This document shows positions 6,171 through 9,622 of a DNA stretch of 9,622 nucleotides, one piece after another. The translations under genes and the position numbers were made by a program. Origin of the DNA: Thermoflexales bacterium. Lineage in GTDB: Bacteria; Chloroflexota; Anaerolineae; Fen-1058. The DNA is taken from NCBI GenBank assembly GCA_030834835.1, contig JAUQXD010000077.1, forward strand, positions 1 through 9,622, in the 5' to 3' direction. Position 1 is the stretch's first letter; each line of letters begins with the position of its first letter. Below the pieces are notes generated by a model that was not told the origin of the DNA, searched no databases, and saw nothing but the letters and a program-made list of their open reading frames with translations.

Positions 6171-6226
6171 ATTTTGCAGGCCGGGTCACCGTCCAACCCC
6201 GGACTGCATCGCTGGATCAATAGATG

Positions 6227-8908
6227 TTAACGCCTGATCACCGGCAGAAACACGGCGTGATAGGGCCAGAACGCATTGTTCGATAAGCCCGACCAGACCC
6301 CCATCGCATCCTGCGATTTCAACGCAAAGTACGTCACGCTGTTCGAGTAAGGCACCACCGCCGTATAAGTGTTACTGATCACATTCGAGGTGAGCGTGAG
6401 GACGCTGCTCCAGTTGAGATCGGTGAGCAGGCTTGCGCCGTAATGCAGCGTGGTCGTGATCGCTCCGCTCAACGGCGTCCAACGCAAGGTCGCCGTGAGT
6501 GTGCTCGTGTCGGTGATCGCGGCGGTCACGCGCAGATCGGTCACACTGGAGGGCGGCACGTAGGCGGCTTCGATGTCGAGGTAATTGAGCATGGTGTACT
6601 CGTCGAAGATGCCCATCGCCAGTGTGAGTTTGTTGTCACCGACGTAGATGCGTTTGGTGCGCACCAGATAGGGAGTGGTTGGCGTGGTCGCTTCATCGTC
6701 GACGAAGCGGACACCTTCGATGTCCGCTTTCTGATGCGAGTACGTGCGACCTTGCCACCCGACCGAGAGAGTGACGTTGTACTCGCCGTTGGGGAGATCG
6801 AATTCGAAGGTGGCCGGCCGGCCCCAATCGCTATAGAGAACGCTGCGCTGCAAGACGTTTGGCCCGCTGGTCAGGTAAGTGGTCAGCCAGTGCACATCGG
6901 GCGGCGCATACCAACCGTAACCCAGCGAGGTGTCCGCGGCATAATCGTTGCCGCCGATCTTCAGATAGGTGTGGCCGTTGACAATCAACGGATGGGCCGT
7001 TGGCTGTCCGGCCGGGTCCTGAAAATTGATGTAATAGTTGCCGGGCGGCCCTACGGCGCGCGGATGGGTGGGCGGCGGATTGATGTCGGGGATGACGGCA
7101 ATCTCACCGCCGTTCTTCAAGCCGATCAATCTTCTCAAGTTGTAGATGAATTCGTCGTCGCGGGTATAACTGGTCAGCCCGGCGATGATCTTGTTGACTT
7201 GCGCATCGGCCGCGTTGGTTTGATCGACTTGAGGTTGACCGCCGCCCAGCACGTAAAGATACTCGTAGTCTTCCAGGCTGTCGCGCATCAATTCGAAGCG
7301 GATCGACGGCACGAAGCGATGACCGTTGGAGCCATAGGCAATGGCGGTGTTGCTCTCCGAGGGCGGATACAACATGAAGGTGTCGCCGTTGTGCCCATCG
7401 GTCATGGGCTGCGTCCACGGATTCTTGCTCCAATCGTTGAGCGAGTAATAGGCGGTGCCGCGCACGCGATACTTCCACAGGAACCAACCGGTGAACTTGC
7501 TCTCGACGCCGGGATGATCGAGCGTAATCGGGTTGAAGTACGGCGGGCGCGTGCCGTGCAGCCAGTAGATCCATGTCTCTTCGCCGTGATTCAACTCGCG
7601 GTCGTGAGAGACGGTCGGATTGTAGTTGTTCAACACCAGCAGCCAGATGTCGATGTGCGCGCCGGTTTGATTGTAGATTTCGGACTTCGGTTCTTCAGAC
7701 ACCATCAACTTGAGGTTGGGCGCGGCCGCGTGGGCGTAACGTGAGTACCAGGCCACCGCATCGTAATCGGCCTGATTTTGCGGCTCATTCGCAAAGTAGT
7801 GATAGGCTTCGTCCAGATAGCCGAGGCTGCTGAGATAGTTTTGCATCGCCGTCACATAGGCGAACCACGCCTGATTGTAGGCCGAGGTTGGATTCTGCAA
7901 CCAATCGCTGGCGCTGCGCGTGAGGGTGCAAAATGGCGAGGGCCGTTGATCGAGCGAAGAATCGTTGTTGGCAAAGGACGCGGCCATGAAGGTATTGAAG
8001 CCCACACCGCCGTTGAACGGCGTAGCGAATTGTCCGTCGAGCAAGCCCGTGCCCGCCACGTAGCGCTGCGCCAGCAGTTCAAAGCCCCAGATGCCGTCGT
8101 TGTCGGTGAAGGTGTGCGTGCCGCAATCGTAGTCGATGAAGGGCTGCGCAAACGTGCCCCCGCCGGTCAAGCCGCCCGGCCAATTGACGCTCGACGACGT
8201 CAGGCGGTGATCGATGAAGTATTGCTTGATCTTATCGACGTAGGTCCAGTAATCGCTACCGGTGCCCGACACGCTGTATTTACTCAGGAAGGTCTGATAT
8301 GAGAAATTCATCTGCGAAGCGATGTGCAGTTGATCGGGTATGGCAAAGTTGAAGACGTGCAGTCGCACCGGCACCGCAATCGCGCCCAGGTGAACGTTGG
8401 CCGTGTAATCGCCGGATGGCGTGCCCGGCGGGACGAACAGGCTGAACCAGAACGCGGTGTTTTCGTTGGCGGTCACGGCCAACGTCGCGCTGTTGGCGAG
8501 CGGCCACAGCGGATCAGGGTACGGGCCGATGCGCCCCAGACTATCGCTGACCTGCGTGATGTTGACGTACTTGACCTGATAGAGTTCCGCCGTAATGCCG
8601 GAACCGAACGAATCAATGCTGACGACGACGCTGCCACTCGTCGTCGGTTTGACCACCACCTGAAACGGCTCAAACTCATTCTTCGCGGCGTAGACCTTCA
8701 CTTCGGAGCCGGTAGCCGTGGGCATGGGCGCGTCTTTGAAAACGCGCGCGCTGGGCGGCGCCGTCCAGAGTTGATAGGCCGCGGTGGATTGGGTGAGTTT
8801 GTAGGTGTACGGCTCGGTGTCATCGGCTGAACTGGCGATCGGGCCTGGCTGGAGTGAGGTCAACAGCAGCGACGTAATCAGGAACACCATGCGGCTGAAT
8901 TTGGTCAT
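6227..8908 (-). CDS. Secreted GH123/DUF4091-like putative glycoside hydrolase with carbohydrate-binding-like and Fn3-like domains
   Basis: An 893-aa exported protein. The N-terminus is a signal peptide (basic MTKFSR, hydrophobic MVFLITSLLLTSL, small residues ASSA near 25-28). Residues about 50-190 are beta-rich, like the N-terminal domain of GH123-type enzymes (KNEFEPFQVVV, then FVPPGTPSGDYTA). The central barrel (190-470) has YHYFANEPQ at 369-377 where this family usually carries a catalytic Asp-Glu pair. DUF4091 is clear at about 472-553: TGWFLWKYRVRGTAYYS, FMLYPP, then PSIRFELMRDSLEDYEYLYVL. A malectin/galactose-binding-like beta module follows (622-785: YINFQDPAG, NGEYNVTLSVG), then an Fn3-like domain (787-880). 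The protein ends YHAVFLPVIRR. GH123 members known biochemically release N-acetylgalactosamine, but most DUF4091 proteins are uncharacterised, so the substrate is unknown. Only a weak ribosome-binding site precedes the ATG. It probably scavenges environmental or glycoconjugate sugars. Confidence 0.85.
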   Translation of the reverse strand: MTKFSRMVFLITSLLLTSLQPGPIASSADDTEPYTYKLTQSTAAYQLWTAPPSARVFKDAPMPTATGSEVKVYAAKNEFEPFQVVVKPTTSGSVVVSIDSFGSGITAELYQVKYVNITQVSDSLGRIGPYPDPLWPLANSATLAVTANENTAFWFSLFVPPGTPSGDYTANVHLGAIAVPVRLHVFNFAIPDQLHIASQMNFSYQTFLSKYSVSGTGSDYWTYVDKIKQYFIDHRLTSSSVNWPGGLTGGGTFAQPFIDYDCGTHTFTDNDGIWGFELLAQRYVAGTGLLDGQFATPFNGGVGFNTFMAASFANNDSSLDQRPSPFCTLTRSASDWLQNPTSAYNQAWFAYVTAMQNYLSSLGYLDEAYHYFANEPQNQADYDAVAWYSRYAHAAAPNLKLMVSEEPKSEIYNQTGAHIDIWLLVLNNYNPTVSHDRELNHGEETWIYWLHGTRPPYFNPITLDHPGVESKFTGWFLWKYRVRGTAYYSLNDWSKNPWTQPMTDGHNGDTFMLYPPSESNTAIAYGSNGHRFVPSIRFELMRDSLEDYEYLYVLGGGQPQVDQTNAADAQVNKIIAGLTSYTRDDEFIYNLRRLIGLKNGGEIAVIPDINPPPTHPRAVGPPGNYYINFQDPAGQPTAHPLIVNGHTYLKIGGNDYAADTSLGYGWYAPPDVHWLTTYLTSGPNVLQRSVLYSDWGRPATFEFDLPNGEYNVTLSVGWQGRTYSHQKADIEGVRFVDDEATTPTTPYLVRTKRIYVGDNKLTLAMGIFDEYTMLNYLDIEAAYVPPSSVTDLRVTAAITDTSTLTATLRWTPLSGAITTTLHYGASLLTDLNWSSVLTLTSNVISNTYTAVVPYSNSVTYFALKSQDAMGVWSGLSNNAFWPYHAVFLPVIRR

Positions 8909-9038
8909 AGCTCACATTCCCGATTCCTGCAGCGCGAACGGATTTTTTCGTCGCCGGGATTGCCTCTCACCTGACCCATCGAAACATGTCCGCATCGTAA
9001 CCTCAGTTGTGATAATCTGTGCCCGTTCGCCGTCATGG
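8909..9038. other. Intergenic spacer between two secreted-protein genes
   Basis: A 130-base gap with no visible terminator hairpin after the stop at 9039 and no clear sigma70 promoter before 8908. An 8-bp inverted repeat (GCGAACGG at 8934-8941, CCGTTCGC at 9023-9030) flanks it, short enough to be chance. The two genes may be cotranscribed. Confidence 0.4.
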
Positions 9039-9622
9039 CTACTTCAACACCAACGGCAAGTAGATGTGATAGAGGCGTACTTCGACCGACCACGGCGCCG
9101 CCCACTCTGAGTAACCCATGACATTGTAAGCGCGCACTGTCCAGGTATGAGCGCCTTCAGAGAGAATCGTTGCCGAGATGACGCCGGTGACTGTGGACAT
9201 CTTGCCGCTATCAACTTGCACGTTGTAGCCCTGCGACGTTCCGCCTGCGCCGGATTGCCACGAAAAAGTGATCACGTGCGAAGTTGTGATCGTGCTGCTG
9301 GCCGGCGCAAGCAAGATCGGCACGCCCGGCACAGGCAAGGTAGCCGTGATTTCAACCGTCCAGGCAGGCGTGACCCAATCTGAATAGCCGAGATCGTTGT
9401 AAGCCCGCGCTGTCCAGGTATGCACCCCGTTCGACAAGACCGTGGTCGAAGTTGTGTTCGTAGTCGTGATGACACTGCCGTCCACTTGCAGGTTGTAGCC
9501 GGTAGGCGCACTGCCCGCGCCAGATTGCCAGGCCAAAGTAATGGCAGGCGTGGTCGTGATCGTACCATTCGGTGGGGCAAGCAGGCTGGGGACGCCAACC
9601 GGTTGCGTGACTTCCACTGTCC
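9039..9622 (-). CDS. C-terminal part of a secreted repeat protein with Ig/Fn3-like domains (start outside window)
   Basis: The frame is open to the right edge. The GTG at 9617 is not a start: the residues around it (TVEVTQPVGVP) repeat the TVEI...PVPGVP linker found 90 residues later, so at least one more repeat lies upstream, outside the window. Visible are two beta-sandwich-like repeats with shared features: GVPxLLAP, TITT, an (A/S)WQSGAG core, GYNxQVD, LSxGxHTWTxRAYN, GYSxW and a final VEV/VEI. This matches bacterial Ig/Fn3-like repeats of extracellular proteins. The protein ends RLYHIYLPLVLK, a hydrophobic tail with one terminal Lys, similar to the tail of the hydrolase at 6227-8908. It is probably a surface or secreted protein; any catalytic domain would be in the missing N-terminal part. 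Confidence 0.8.
   Translation of the reverse strand, partial: TVEVTQPVGVPSLLAPPNGTITTTPAITLAWQSGAGSAPTGYNLQVDGSVITTTNTTSTTVLSNGVHTWTARAYNDLGYSDWVTPAWTVEITATLPVPGVPILLAPASSTITTSHVITFSWQSGAGGTSQGYNVQVDSGKMSTVTGVISATILSEGAHTWTVRAYNVMGYSEWAAPWSVEVRLYHIYLPLVLK
9078..9596 (-). repeat. Two tandem ~270-bp coding repeats (Ig/Fn3-like)
   Basis: Unit 1 spans about 9327-9596 and unit 2 about 9078-9326; they align from GVP to the closing VEV with a period of about 90 residues. Wobble positions differ clearly, so the duplication is not recent. Confidence 0.75.

Noticed and set aside
6443..7744. Long plus-strand open frame of 433 codons
   Set aside because: It lies wholly antisense to the well-supported hydrolase gene, is rich in Arg, Val, Asp and Gly as expected from a reverse-complement shadow, and shows no domain.
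8941..8950. T-run after the 8908 gene start as a plus-strand terminator
   Set aside because: No stable hairpin precedes it and there is no plus-strand gene to terminate.
9039..9617. GTG at 9617 as the start of a 192-aa protein
   Set aside because: The codons around it are the conserved end of another repeat, and there is no signal peptide or ribosome-binding site, so the gene continues outside the window.

Overview
The window looks like part of a Chloroflexota (Anaerolineae/Caldilineae-like) chromosome. Every gene I can support lies on the minus strand. The assignment is an inference from moderately high GC, dense clusters of P-loop ATPases and caspase-like proteases, and two secreted proteins that both end in a hydrophobic '(F/Y)LPxxx+' tail, which I associate with exported proteins of this phylum. 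No rRNA, tRNA, CRISPR array, transposase or integrase was seen.

Region A (about 1-5724) is one minus-strand operon. It starts at a strong sigma70-type promoter (-35 TTGACA, -10 TACAAT/TATACA, 5695-5724) and runs right to left: a 135-aa EACC1-like protein (5252-5659); a 357-aa caspase-family (C14) protease with an intact His/Cys dyad, an EF-hand loop and a helical tail (4119-5192); a 501-aa P-loop ATPase with a GR-type Walker A (2621-4126); a 377-aa AAA/Orc-Cdc6/STAND-like ATPase with intact Walker A and B (1495-2628); and a third P-loop ATPase carrying an OmpR/PhoB-type winged helix (1-1367), which stays open to the left window edge. Both ATPase genes inside the cluster start within the end of the preceding gene through the same 8-base overlap, ATGGCTAA. 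Caspases associated with EACC-type constant components and STAND-like NTPases are predicted bacterial conflict or regulated-cell-death systems. The inferred logic is that the ATPases sense and oligomerise, the caspase is the effector, and EACC1 is an accessory or scaffold protein. This is the most interesting content of the window. The component families are known; the combination with three ATPases of graded active-site decay may be an undescribed variant.

Region B (5725-6226) has no convincing gene. It holds a possible gene remnant, two imperfect ~62-bp direct repeats each carrying a Shine-Dalgarno-like GGAAGGAG and an ATGACA, and a perfect 11-bp stem terminator hairpin (6144-6170) that insulates the operon from the genes to its right.

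Region C (6227-9622) encodes two exported proteins. One is an 893-aa GH123/DUF4091-like putative glycoside hydrolase with a signal peptide, a malectin/galactose-binding-like module and an Fn3-like domain. The other is the C-terminal end of a larger protein with tandem ~90-aa Ig/Fn3-like repeats. They appear unrelated to the operon in function.
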